A stretch of 64,000 bases of DNA from the NCBI GenBank assembly GCA_942492055.1, contig CALODP010000002.1, positions 186,001-250,000 on the forward strand, in the 5' to 3' direction. The notes beneath the pieces were generated by a model. It was given only the letters and a program-made list of their open reading frames with translations. It was not told the DNA's origin and did no database searches. The stretch comes from CALODP01 sp942492055. GTDB lineage: Bacteria; Bacteroidota; Ignavibacteria; Ignavibacteriales; Melioribacteraceae. Every line of letters begins with the position of its first letter. Positions within the stretch are counted from its first letter, which is position 1. The position numbers were made by a program, and so were the translations under genes. Positions 34,546 to 47,642 of this stretch are shown piece after piece.

Positions 34546-35660
34546 ATCGCTTTAAAGTTTTTCCCTGGCATTTGTTCAATCAAACCCTTGAATTCAAGAG
34601 ACAGTAAATGTACTGAGCATTCGGAAACAGATATTCCTGAAATATCTGAAATCGAGTCAATATGTCTGGGCTCATGTGAGAGTGCGCTTAAAACCTTTTC
34701 TTCAAATAAGGTAAGCACAATGTCAGGCTTTGGAATTCTTTCTCCGAGGACAGGTTTTAGCTTTACATCTAACTCAGTTATAACATCGGAACAAGATGTT
34801 ACCAATTTGGCCTCCCCACGTTGAATAAGCATATTGCATCCTTTACTTTCCTCTCTTGAGATATCTCCGGGAATTGCAAACACTTCTTTGTTTTGCTCCA
34901 ATGCGTATGCAGCAGTTTGCATTGCTCCACCATTTGCTCTTGTCTCGATAACAAGAGTTCCTAATGAAATTCCCGCGATAATTCGATTTCTCTTGGGAAA
35001 ATTTCTTGCGTCTGGCTTTGTTCCCAAAGGATATTCCGAAATAACAGCTCCATTTTCAATAATATCTTGAAAAAGTTTTCTGTTTTCCCATGGATAGATG
35101 ACATCAAGCCCTGAGCCGATAATTGCTATAGTTCTCGATTGGTTAGTAATAGCTGTCTTGTGGGCAACGGTGTCAATTCCACGAGCCAGTCCGCTAACTA
35201 TGGTAAGACCTTGTGTCGAAATTTCACCACTAATACTACTAGCTTGAGCTTTGCCGTAGATTGAAGGAGTTCTTGTTCCTACAACTGAAATAGAGTAGTA
35301 ATCTTTGGGTAGTAGATCTCCTAAACAGTACAAAATTATGGGAGGAGAGTATATTCGTCTTAATTGTTCCGGATAGTTTGTATCCCAATACATAAGTGCA
35401 TTCGCATTAAGATCTTGGAGAGTTTTCAACTCCTTTTCCAAATCTCTTTTATATGAATCGATTGCTGTTAGTTTTTTTTGCAAAGATGTTAATATTCGAT
35501 TTGGGATTTGAGATTTGGATCTTAAATGAATTTTGAGAGACTGAGTAAGATCAGCTTTTGTTTCGAAGGAGGATAGAAGTAATAATAATCTGTTAGGGCC
35601 AATACCCTCGGTCGACAATAATAAACGCGTTAAAGCGAATTTTTCAAAGTCGATGTTCAA
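34542..35660 (-). CDS. dprA: DNA processing protein DprA
   Basis: DprA loads RecA on incoming single strands during natural transformation. The 372-residue protein has the Rossmann-like core with SVVGTRTPSIYGK, IVSGLARGIDTVAH and FPKRNRIIAGIS, flanked by a helical N-terminal part and a C-terminal winged-helix-like domain. It is the last gene of the unit small membrane protein-eutN-like-dprA. No other competence gene is seen in the window. Confidence 0.95.
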   Translation of the reverse strand: MNIDFEKFALTRLLLSTEGIGPNRLLLLLSSFETKADLTQSLKIHLRSKSQIPNRILTSLQKKLTAIDSYKRDLEKELKTLQDLNANALMYWDTNYPEQLRRIYSPPIILYCLGDLLPKDYYSISVVGTRTPSIYGKAQASSISGEISTQGLTIVSGLARGIDTVAHKTAITNQSRTIAIIGSGLDVIYPWENRKLFQDIIENGAVISEYPLGTKPDARNFPKRNRIIAGISLGTLVIETRANGGAMQTAAYALEQNKEVFAIPGDISREESKGCNMLIQRGEAKLVTSCSDVITELDVKLKPVLGERIPKPDIVLTLFEEKVLSALSHEPRHIDSISDISGISVSECSVHLLSLEFKGLIEQMPGKNFKAI

Positions 35661-35694
35661 TTTACTCTATGATTTGTTATATACTTTCCTAAAT

Positions 35695-35970
35695 CTAGCT
35701 AATAACATCAATATCGTCAACTATTCCAACTATTATAGTATTTACCGGTGCGTTGCTATGACCCAATATTTGCTGGACAGCGTCACCTTCCTTTGCAACA
35801 ATAACCGTGTCACCAACACCGGCATCAATAAGATCTAAGGCAATAGAATCAGATTTCCCAACGTAATTACCAGATAAGTCAACTTCATGAATAATTAGCA
35901 ACTTGTGAGAGTTAAGATATTCATTTTTATGTGTGGAAACAATGTTTCCTTTTACCTTTGCTAGCAACAT
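35695..35970 (-). CDS. Bacterial microcompartment vertex protein (EutN/CcmL family)
   Basis: The 91-residue product matches the pentameric vertex family from end to end: MLLAKVKGNIVSTHKNEYL, HKLLIIHEVDLSGN, IALDLIDAGVGDTVIVAKEGDAVQQ and APVNTIIVGIVDDIDV. Five such subunits cap the corners of icosahedral microcompartment shells. No hexameric shell gene (BMC-H or BMC-T) is present in this 64-kb window, and the neighbours (dprA 34 bp downstream, a small membrane protein 12 bp upstream) are not microcompartment genes. Thus it is either a satellite gene of a compartment encoded elsewhere or a protein with another role. Confidence 0.92.
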   Translation of the reverse strand: MLLAKVKGNIVSTHKNEYLNSHKLLIIHEVDLSGNYVGKSDSIALDLIDAGVGDTVIVAKEGDAVQQILGHSNAPVNTIIVGIVDDIDVIS

Positions 35971-35982
35971 ATCGAAATCTGT

Positions 35983-36237
35983 CTATTTAGAAGAACGTTT
36001 CTTTTTATACATAATAGAAAGGGGGAAAAGAACCAGATAAGCTAATAATAAAACAATAGGAGAATAACTTAGAGAAATTGGGTTATCCCATGGTCCTTGA
36101 TTCATAAGAAAAAAGCCTAGGAGTAGAACAAAAAAAGAAATTGCAAATAAAACGTAATTTGATTTTTTCCAGTAATTCTTAAAGGGAGACTCTTTTATTT
36201 GTTGTGCTTTTTTAATAGTCTTTCTTGCTTTGCTCAT
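35983..36237 (-). CDS. Small two-helix membrane protein (DUF3098-like)
   Basis: The 84-residue product has a basic N-terminus, a first helix (about 28-45, YVLFAISFFVLLLGFFLM), a short loop with NQGPWDNPISLSYSP, and a second helix (about 60-76) before a basic tail. This resembles the small DUF3098 proteins common in Bacteroidota and relatives, whose function is unknown. It starts the unit leading to the vertex gene and dprA. Confidence 0.72.
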   Translation of the reverse strand: MSKARKTIKKAQQIKESPFKNYWKKSNYVLFAISFFVLLLGFFLMNQGPWDNPISLSYSPIVLLLAYLVLFPLSIMYKKKRSSK

Positions 36238-36271
36238 GATATATTTCCATATAATAATGTACTATAAAAAA

Positions 36272-36334
36272 GCCCAGTGTTGGGGGGTGACACTGGGCAA
36301 GTCACAAACTCAAAGATCAATAATTCGATCTTTG
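36272..36334. other. Two perfect hairpins in tandem
   Basis: GCCCAGTGT (36272-36280) and ACACTGGGC (36290-36298) form a 9-bp stem with a G-rich 9-base loop; CAAAGATC (36311-36318) and GATCTTTG (36327-36334) form an 8-bp stem. On the minus strand they follow the gene at 36393-36662 and precede the membrane-protein gene. They may be terminator plus leader structure; neither has a strong T-run. Confidence 0.7.
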
Positions 36335-36392
36335 AAAGAGTGGTTTATAAAGATAAGGCAACTTGAACTCTTTGTCAAGAACCGCACTATAA

Positions 36393-36662
36393 TTATTTAT
36401 GTATATGATACACTATTTTTCTAATGGTATCAAATTGCAAATACGGATACTCTTCACGTAATGAATCAATTGCCTCTGCGGCACTAATCTTTTGTGCTCG
36501 CATAATCTTAAACTTCTTGCGAATCTGATAATCTCTAACAGATTTATAATTAATGAGTCCGCGTTTGTCCAAAAGAGTAAATATTTCATCACTTATAAGA
36601 TCAGATAGAGGATTGCGTTCATATTCGCTATTGTCATCTAATGTGTTCTTCATGACATTCAT
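36393..36662 (-). CDS. Conserved-looking small helical protein, unknown
   Basis: The 89-residue product (or 86 from the second ATG at 36653, which has AAGG at better spacing) is soluble and helical. Its C-terminal half (KKFKIMRAQKISAAEAIDSL then YPYLQFDTIRKIVY) has the look of a helix-turn-helix with an arginine-rich lead, so DNA binding is possible. No family could be named. It is divergent from the rRNA operon and its promoter must lie in the 480-bp space before 16S. Confidence 0.6.
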   Translation of the reverse strand: MNVMKNTLDDNSEYERNPLSDLISDEIFTLLDKRGLINYKSVRDYQIRKKFKIMRAQKISAAEAIDSLREEYPYLQFDTIRKIVYHIHK

Positions 36663-37145
36663 CCTTATCTAGTTATTATGTGTCGTCATTTTTACCTTTT
36701 TACTAAAAGGTTGTTTCTTTAACATCAAGGGTAGAAAAAAGTTCCCAATGAAAAGTTGGAAAACAGAACATAAACGAACATACTGGAAAGTAACAATAAA
36801 AAAGGCGAAAAAAAGTTAAGAAAGTATTTGGATATTAAGGGATAAAGGCCTATCTTTACTAGCTCGTTTTGAGAGACAATGTTCATTACTTACTGAGAGC
36901 AACGCAAGGCAGATTGAGGGGTAGCAGAGAAGACGCTACGACGAAAATCGGCTGAAAATAAAAAATGAAAAAAATAAAAATTTCGCTTGCGTTTCTCACA
37001 GAAAAGACTTACTTTTAAGTCTGTCTTTTTGAGACACTTGTTAAACAAAACAAAAAAAATAGTTCTTAAATAGAGTGAATGACTAAAGTGAAACTTTAGA
37101 GAAAGCAATAAAGATTACGACAGTTTTGAAAAAGAATTAAACTCT
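36663..37145. other. rRNA operon control region
   Basis: This 483-bp gene-free stretch is AT-rich and holds the rRNA promoter listed separately, a 7-bp hairpin AGACTTA/TAAGTCT (37005-37022) near the expected transcription start, and a boxA-like AGTTCTTAAATAGAG at about 37061-37075. A poly-purine stretch upstream (about 36730-36830) could act as an UP-type element. No ORF seen. Confidence 0.55.
36987..37015 (+). promoter_or_regulatory. Putative rRNA operon promoter
   Basis: TTGCGT (36987-36992), a 17-base spacer, and TACTTT (37010-37015) resemble a sigma-70-class promoter. It is about 130 bases upstream of mature 16S. A TTGCGT promoter candidate also occurs at 7205. Confidence 0.45.
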
Positions 37146-38692
<1,547 letters not shown>

Positions 38693-38778
38693 AGAGTAAT
38701 CGCTTGATCTAAAGATTGCTTTGTCATTCACTCTTATATAAATTATGTCTGAGCGGCTGAAGCCGTGCACTAAGTCAT

Positions 38779-38852
<74 letters not shown>

Positions 38853-38923
38853 CAGAATAAGGTGTGTGGGTATAACCGAACTTAGTATAAGAGAAGGAAA
38901 ACCACCCCTATAGATAAGTCTAG

Positions 38924-38996
38924 GGGGCTATAGCTCAATTGGGAGAGCGCCGCCCTTGCAAGGCGGAGGTTAACGGTTCGATCCCGTTTAGCTCCA
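38924..38996 (+). tRNA. tRNA-Ala (TGC)
   Basis: GGGGCTA pairs with TAGCTCC (one G-T pair), the anticodon loop is CTTGCAA, and GGTTCGATCCC forms the T arm. CCA is not encoded. It follows tRNA-Ile in the spacer, the standard arrangement. Confidence 0.97.
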
Positions 38997-39105
38997 CGAA
39001 TTAAGAAAAAGTTCTTTGAAAGATTGAAAGAGTTAGTTTGTTGAAAGACGAGCTGACTGAGCCAAAATAATAAAAAAAATAACGAAAAACTTTTAATAAA
39101 TTTTT

Positions 39106-42102
<2,997 letters not shown>

Positions 42103-42169
42103 AAAAATTTAATAAAAGATTATTATTTAGCTCAGGCTCTTTCGATCTTAAAAATTGATTGAAAAGTTT

Positions 42170-42279
42170 TCTGGCAGTTATAGCTACGGGGAAACACCTC
42201 TTCCCATTCCGAACAGAGTAGTTAAGCCCGTAAACGCCGATGGTACTGCATTTATGTGGGAGAGTAGGTCGCTGCCAGA
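42170..42279 (+). rRNA. rrf: 5S ribosomal RNA
   Basis: TCTGGCAG at the start pairs with CTGCCAGA at the end, and the interior has the conserved CCCATTCCGAACAGAG loop and GGGAGAGTAGG. The length is about 110 nt. Confidence 0.93.
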
Positions 42280-42292
42280 TTTTATTTTTTTC

Positions 42293-42330
42293 AAGCCCTT
42301 TTTTCGCTTTGCGTTTTAAGGGCTTTTTTG
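42293..42330 (+). terminator. rRNA operon terminator
   Basis: AAGCCCTT (42293-42300) pairs with AAGGGCTT (42318-42325), with an inner CGC/GCG, and is followed by a T-rich run. It sits 13 bases after 5S. Confidence 0.9.
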
Positions 42331-42472
42331 TTTTAAATTCTCTTCTTTTTTATCCTCCTCTTCTCTATATTTCTCCGTTTATTTTAATAAAATATGGTTT
42401 ATAGTGTCAAGTATGTTGAACTGAAACCGATAATAAGATATCAAACCTATTAATCCATTTCTAGGAGTGCAA

Positions 42473-43198
42473 ATGAAAAAAATCATTCTTTTTTTTGTTC
42501 TATTGACCCAAATTTATGCTCAGAATTCCCCTATTGAGGTTGAAGTCGGAGCTGATATTGTTTCGAGATATGTATGGCGCGGCACTGAAATAGGGGCAAC
42601 GGAAAAATCACCTGCTACCCCACATATTCAACCATATGGTTCTATTACTTATAGCTTTAACGACGATAATTCGCTATCTCTCGGTGTTTGGGGATCCTAT
42701 GGGTTCAATAGTGATTATAATGAGAGTGATATTTATCTTAATTATTATCTTTCTACAGGATTTGGTGATTTCTCCGCTACAGTGAGTGATTATTACTATC
42801 CTTATTCTGGTATTAGCTTTTCTGATTTTTCCGATGATGGCGCCGGGGCACATACTATTGAAGCTAATCTTGAGTACACTATTCCTTATTCCATACCGGT
42901 TAGAATAATGGCTTCCGCAAATATTTATAACGCTTTACCTAATGAAGAAACTACCTATTTCCAGGTTACTATACCTGTACAAGTTAATGACGTAGATGTT
43001 GAGTGCTTTGCGGGTGCAGGAAAAGGATTTAGTGAATGGCATGGAATTTCTACATCAAAATATGAGTTAATTAATTTCGGTGTAAGCGCGACTAAGTCTA
43101 TGAAATTTACTTCTGAACTCTCTATTCCTCTTGGAGTTTCATGGATATGGAATCCGCACGCAAATAATACTTTTGTAGTATTAAAGGTGTCTATATAA
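42473..43198 (+). CDS. Outer-membrane beta-barrel protein (Gcw_chp/TorF-like)
   Basis: The 241-residue product has a signal peptide (MKKIILFFVLLTQIYAQ) and then alternating strands with aromatic girdles, starting VEVGADIVSRYVWRGTE, which is the hallmark start of the Gcw_chp-type family of conserved putative porins. The C-terminus ends FVVLKVSI in a strand. I chose ATG 42473 because AGGAG (42463-42467) is spaced for it; the upstream in-frame GTG overlaps that site. Function in the family is unknown. It is 15 bp before the chemoreceptor gene. Confidence 0.78.
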   Translation: MKKIILFFVLLTQIYAQNSPIEVEVGADIVSRYVWRGTEIGATEKSPATPHIQPYGSITYSFNDDNSLSLGVWGSYGFNSDYNESDIYLNYYLSTGFGDFSATVSDYYYPYSGISFSDFSDDGAGAHTIEANLEYTIPYSIPVRIMASANIYNALPNEETTYFQVTIPVQVNDVDVECFAGAGKGFSEWHGISTSKYELINFGVSATKSMKFTSELSIPLGVSWIWNPHANNTFVVLKVSI

Positions 43199-43213
43199 TA
43201 AAATAATGAGGGT

Positions 43214-45658
43214 ATGATGAAACTAAAACTAAAGCCGAAAATGATAGTACAGATAAGCTCGGCGATTTTTGTAGTTATGTTAATAATGACTTTAGTTATA
43301 GTGAGTCAGGTTTCTACGGCGGTTGAGAATGAAGCAATTAACAAAATGAAGGCAGAAGCTGAAAACTATGCTCGTGAATTTGACGCAAAGGTTTTGGCAA
43401 AACTTGAAGTCTCGAAATCAATGATGGCCTCACTTGAGATGAATTCATCTATGAGCAGAAGTGAGGTCGTTGCTCAATTTAGAAATATTCTAGTAAAAGA
43501 TAAGGAGTTGGTTGATACCTGGGTATGTTATGAGCCTAATATGTTTGACGGAAAAGATAATGAGTTTCGTAATAAGGGAATATATGGTCCGTCCGGTAGA
43601 TTTCATATTGTCGCTAACAGATATTCCGGAAGTATTGAGGTAACAACCGGTGGAGATGATGTTGACGGCAGCGAATATTACGGATACCCGAAGAGGACCA
43701 AACAAGCATTGATTACGGAACCATATTTATATGAAGGAGTACTCCTTTCGACCTTTACTGTTCCCGTATTAAAGAACGGTGAGTTTGTTGCCGCTGGTGG
43801 TGTCGATATAAGTCTCGATTTTATTGATAAGACAATCGGTCAGATAAAAATTTTCGATTCCGGCTACGCCTTTGCTGTTAGTAATTCTGGAATCTATATG
43901 GCCTCAAAGGATGACAGTGATGTTGGGAAAAGGAAATTTCATGAAAAGATAAAGTTTGAGACTAATGCTGATAGGGAAAGAGCGAAATCGATTGTAGAGA
44001 ATGGTGAAGAGGGAATAATAAAGGTATATGACGATAACCTTGGAGAAGACGTATTTTTAGTATTCGCTCCTATTCCAACAGCAAAATGGTCTATTGCATT
44101 GGTTGCTCCTGAAAGTCAGATGTTAGCCGCAGTTTCGAGTATTAGAAATTGGCTGTTAATAGTAGCTTTGATAGCAATTGGCGTAATAGCTGCGGTAGTT
44201 GCATTTATGGCTGATAAGATAACGAAACCGATTCTACAAGTTTCTGAGTTGGCGCTTGAGCTTTCGAAGGGACATGTTGATAAACGTTCGGGAGTAAAAG
44301 GGTTCGATGAAATCGGGCAAATGGGTGAACAGTTAGATGATTTTACCGATAAGCTTGAAGTCTTTGCCAAATCCATGGAGGATATAGCAAACGGTGATGT
44401 TGATGTTAATATCGAGTTGCTCGATAAAGATGATGTAATTACACCTGCGCTAAACGGAATCGCGAAGACGCTAAGAGAACTATTGGATGAGATCGGTAGA
44501 TTAACGGAATTCGCAATGGAAGGGGATCTATCCGTAAGAGGTGATTTCAATAAGTTCCAAGGTGGATATAGCGAACTGGTCAATGGCTTCAACAATGTAC
44601 TTGATCAAATTATAACCCCTGTAAACGAAGGAAAGCATGTATTGGAAATACTGGCTACCGGAGATCTTCGTCAGAGAGTTGAAGGAGATTACAAAGGCGA
44701 CATGAAAGTACTGAAGGATAGCATTAACCAGTTAGGTGAGTCTCTGAGCCATGTACTTATGGGGATAGCCGAAGCGGTTGAGACAACAGCTAGTTCGAGT
44801 AACGAAATATCCGCAAGTACCGAAGAGATGGCCGCCGGGGCGCAACAGCAGAGCGCGCAAGCAACTGAAGTGAGCAGCGCTGTTGAGGAAATGGCCAAAA
44901 CAATACTTGAAACGACCAAGAACGCTAATGTCGCTTATGATTCCTCGAAAGAGGCCGGGGACAAAGCTACCGAGGGAGTTAACAAGGTTGAAGAAACTCA
45001 GGATGGTATGAAACAAATTGTTGAAGCAGCAGGCAAGACAGGGCGTATAATTTCATCCCTAACCGGCAAAACCGAGCAAATAGGTGAAATAGCATTGGTG
45101 ATTGACGAAATAGCCGATCAGACTAATCTCCTGGCTCTTAACGCTGCTATTGAGGCGGCCAGAGCGGGTGAGCAAGGACGAGGATTCGCTGTTGTGGCGG
45201 ATGAAGTTAGAAAACTTGCCGAAAGGACAACACGCGCGACCAAGGAAATTGCAGAGACTATTAAAGCGATTCAGGTTGAAGCGAAAGAGGCTGATGGTTC
45301 CATGCAAGAGGCTGGTGAGATTGTTAAGCTCGGTCAGGGCCTAACTGCAGAGGTTGCTGTTGTATTGAATGAGATTTTAAACAAAACTCATGTAGTAAGA
45401 TCGGAAATAGAACAAGTAGCTTCCGCTAGTGAGCAACAATCGACTGCGATTGAGGAGATAAGCAGAAATATCGAATCGATTAGCGCAGTGATACAGCAAT
45501 CCGCTGATGGAGTTCAGCAAGTTGCAAGAGCTACCGAAGATCAGAGCAGATTAACAGAAAATCTGAAGGATATGTTGAAGCAATTTGAAATAGATGAAAG
45601 AATGGCTCAGAGAAGCCATCAGATAGATAGAGAAGATTACAGGCAATTGCCACAGTAA
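43214..45658 (+). CDS. Methyl-accepting chemotaxis protein with dCache-like sensor
   Basis: The 814-residue receptor has a membrane helix (about 10-31), a periplasmic double-Cache-like domain (about 35-300), a second helix (about 312-335), a HAMP domain, a linker with further HAMP-like helices (to about 510), and the long signalling coiled coil with the conserved tip IADQTNLLALNAAIEAARAG near residues 632-651. No CheR-binding pentapeptide is at the C-terminus. The start could also be the second ATG at 43217, which suits GAGG at 43209 better. No che genes are in the window. A strong terminator follows. Confidence 0.95.
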   Translation: MMKLKLKPKMIVQISSAIFVVMLIMTLVIVSQVSTAVENEAINKMKAEAENYAREFDAKVLAKLEVSKSMMASLEMNSSMSRSEVVAQFRNILVKDKELVDTWVCYEPNMFDGKDNEFRNKGIYGPSGRFHIVANRYSGSIEVTTGGDDVDGSEYYGYPKRTKQALITEPYLYEGVLLSTFTVPVLKNGEFVAAGGVDISLDFIDKTIGQIKIFDSGYAFAVSNSGIYMASKDDSDVGKRKFHEKIKFETNADRERAKSIVENGEEGIIKVYDDNLGEDVFLVFAPIPTAKWSIALVAPESQMLAAVSSIRNWLLIVALIAIGVIAAVVAFMADKITKPILQVSELALELSKGHVDKRSGVKGFDEIGQMGEQLDDFTDKLEVFAKSMEDIANGDVDVNIELLDKDDVITPALNGIAKTLRELLDEIGRLTEFAMEGDLSVRGDFNKFQGGYSELVNGFNNVLDQIITPVNEGKHVLEILATGDLRQRVEGDYKGDMKVLKDSINQLGESLSHVLMGIAEAVETTASSSNEISASTEEMAAGAQQQSAQATEVSSAVEEMAKTILETTKNANVAYDSSKEAGDKATEGVNKVEETQDGMKQIVEAAGKTGRIISSLTGKTEQIGEIALVIDEIADQTNLLALNAAIEAARAGEQGRGFAVVADEVRKLAERTTRATKEIAETIKAIQVEAKEADGSMQEAGEIVKLGQGLTAEVAVVLNEILNKTHVVRSEIEQVASASEQQSTAIEEISRNIESISAVIQQSADGVQQVARATEDQSRLTENLKDMLKQFEIDERMAQRSHQIDREDYRQLPQ

Positions 45659-45670
45659 CTAATTACCTAA

Positions 45671-45700
45671 GCCACCCAAAATGTTGGGTGGCTTTTAATT
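45671..45700 (+). terminator. Rho-independent terminator of the chemoreceptor gene
   Basis: GCCACCCAA (45671-45679) and TTGGGTGGC (45684-45692) form a perfect 9-bp stem with loop AATG, followed by TTTTAATT. Confidence 0.92.
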
Positions 45701-45862
45701 TCCTTCATTTGTAGTAATCAGACATTTCCAATTCAAAAGAAAGTATTCGCATAGGCCAATCATGATAGAAAAGATTCACTTCATTAATTGAAATTCAAGC
45801 AAAGCGTATGGAAGGTTGTTTCAAGCGAAGTGGTATTAAATCATTTCTTAATAAAAAAAAGG

Positions 45863-46470
45863 GAAATCGGTCTGTTTAGGAAGAAATGGGATGTATGGGT
45901 AGAGAAATGGTTTCGTTGGGTTGCTCGGAGCAAAAGTAGCCTAGGGAAATGCCCCGTGGTTCGGAGAAATGGAAAATGCGTGTTGATAATAGCGATCTCT
46001 GTGCGGAGAATAGCCTTCTACAAATGAAGAAATGGAATCTACGAATCGCGCGGAGCCTTCGTTAAGTGGAGAAATTCGATATGGCTTTTAGTAAATGGAA
46101 GCTGTGAGTTGAGAAACGTAAGGGGAAGGTGAAGAAATTGCATATGACTTTAAGTAATCGGAATGTACAACTGGAGAAATGGTCTGGGAGAGTGGCGCGG
46201 AGTGTTGGGAGAATAGAGAAATTCGTTATGAGTTTAAATAAATACCCTCTACGAGTAGAGAAGTGCTTGCTAAGGGTGGAGAAAAATGAAGTATGCTTAA
46301 AGAAATAGCTTAAGACTTTAAGTAAGTGAATGGGATTTGCAAAGAAATTAGATTTAGTTTTAAGGGATTAGCATTGAAGCTCATGAAAATGAGAGCTATC
46401 TAAAGGATATTTCAAAAAGAAATAAAAGAATGGAATAGTGAAGAAATAGAAAGTAATATGTGGATAACTT
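45863..46470 (+). repeat. Second, diverged 21-bp-phased tandem array
   Basis: The word GAAAT or a close variant recurs every 21 bases: for example at 45966, 46008, 46029, 46071, 46092, 46113, 46134, 46176, 46218, 46239, 46260, 46281, 46302, 46323, 46344 and 46428, all on one phase over 483 bases. Two 20-base steps (45863-45883 and 45946-45966) are the only indels seen. Two unit classes occur, one starting (G)GAGAAAT and one starting TTTAAGTAAAT, with GCGGAG replacing the word at 46050 and 46197. Units are far more diverged than those of the 5.2-kb array but share the strand, the 21-bp period and the (A/G)AATG core. Several short frames cross it; none looks intact. The rest of the 830-bp gap is featureless. 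Confidence 0.85.
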
Positions 46471-46523
46471 GTTAATAAATGTTTTTCTCGTATTCCAGAG
46501 TGGATGGAATAATAGTGTAAGGG

Positions 46524-47003
46524 TTATTTTTCTTTCTTTTGTACTTTTACTTTGAAGAAGATATTTTCTTCGTCTTGTTTGTATTGGTTAGAGAAATTTT
46601 CGTTTTGGGTATTTCTTTCTCTAATTGCATCTTGTGATTCGTTATTATCGGGGAGAATTCCTTTGTTTAGAATAGAAATTCTTTTATTGGAATCCATGCG
46701 TATTCGTTTTATTCTTCCTCTTTGATCGGTTGTAGCGAATTGCTTTTTATGAATATTATCTCTCTGCGGATTTATTGGAGCGGAAATATGTTCTTTTTTT
46801 ATGGCGGCTCTGGTTTTTACCGGATTTTTAGCTTTGGTGGCTGTTTTTTTTGTTTTCTTCTTTTCACTCTCGATAAGGGCATTATAATCCTTTTCCTTTC
46901 CCTTGGTGCGAACTTTATAGGCAGAAAAGGAGAATATTATTACTATTAGCACAAGGCAACAGAAAATAATCAACGATATGTAGATAATTGAGAGTAGTTC
47001 CAT
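46524..47003 (-). CDS. Single-helix membrane protein with long basic tail, unknown
   Basis: The 159-residue product has one strong membrane helix (about 5-28), then a highly charged, low-complexity region rich in Lys, Thr and Asn (KKKTKKTATKAKNPVKTR near 48-65) and no recognisable domain. Its N-terminus is probably outside and the tail cytoplasmic. The tail looks disordered and could bind nucleic acid or membrane, but nothing shows this. It is monocistronic, ending near the second 21-bp array. Confidence 0.6.
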   Translation of the reverse strand: MELLSIIYISLIIFCCLVLIVIIFSFSAYKVRTKGKEKDYNALIESEKKKTKKTATKAKNPVKTRAAIKKEHISAPINPQRDNIHKKQFATTDQRGRIKRIRMDSNKRISILNKGILPDNNESQDAIRERNTQNENFSNQYKQDEENIFFKVKVQKKEK

Positions 47004-47235
47004 TTGTGCAAGCCGATTAGTTCGGGAAATATAAGGAATCGGAAGATTATTACAAAGTAGTATTAAATTTTAATTAAAATTAAGCAATAAGCAGTCTTTG
47101 GAATAAGGTAAAAATCTTAACAATAGAAGAATTATTGAAGCATAGAAAGAGAAGGAGGAAAAAGAAGTTACAAATGGGGATAAAGAGAAAATCTTTCTTT
47201 TGATTTTACCCGAATTTTTAATATTTTTTGGAGCT

Positions 47236-47249
47236 ATAAAATATTTTAT
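47236..47249. promoter_or_regulatory. Perfect palindrome upstream of the HU gene
   Basis: ATAAAATATTTTAT is a 14-bp perfect palindrome ending 24 bases before the HU start. It could be an operator, but AT-rich palindromes also arise by chance. Confidence 0.3.
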
Positions 47250-47273
47250 TCCAATAAGTTAGTAGGGTATTGT

Positions 47274-47591
47274 ATGACCAAAGCTGATATTGTTGAAAAG
47301 GTTGCCGCAGGTACCGGTCTGACTAAGCTTGAAACCGAGGCAATCATAGAAGGTTTCTTGAATACCGTAATTCACGCATTGCGTGAAGGTAACGGAATAG
47401 AGATACGCGGCTTTGGGAGTTACAAGGTAAAAAAGAAGAACGCCAGATACGCCAGGAATCCGAGAACCGGGGAAAAGGTATTTGTAGAGGAGCATTATGT
47501 TCCGGTTTTTAAGTTTTCGAAGGATTTCAAATCGGCTGTAGATAGAGGACAGAAAGAGTTTAACAAAGATAATACCAATACGGAAGAGTAG
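47274..47591 (+). CDS. HU/IHF-family DNA-binding protein
   Basis: The 105-residue product starts MTKADIVEKVAAGTGLTKLE and has the family signature GFGSYKVKKKNARYARNPRTGEK, where the NPRTG arm inserts into the minor groove. It acts as a dimer to bend and compact DNA. HU versus IHF cannot be told by eye. It has a slightly long acidic tail (NTNTEE). It is 51 bp upstream of the TPR gene. Confidence 0.95.
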   Translation: MTKADIVEKVAAGTGLTKLETEAIIEGFLNTVIHALREGNGIEIRGFGSYKVKKKNARYARNPRTGEKVFVEEHYVPVFKFSKDFKSAVDRGQKEFNKDNTNTEE

Positions 47592-47642
47592 AAAAACGTT
47601 AATTCGTGAATATTTTGAAAGGGTAAAACCATCAAAAAGGGA

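Noticed and set aside
45788..46027. 79-codon plus-strand ORF rich in Trp and Lys
   Set aside because: It lies mostly in the decayed 21-bp array and ends at a phase slip. It lacks a ribosome site. It is better explained as one frame of the repeat.
47592..47642. Prophage or transposon border near HU
   Set aside because: HU is often next to mobile elements, but no transposase, integrase or terminal repeats are present and gene order is ordinary.
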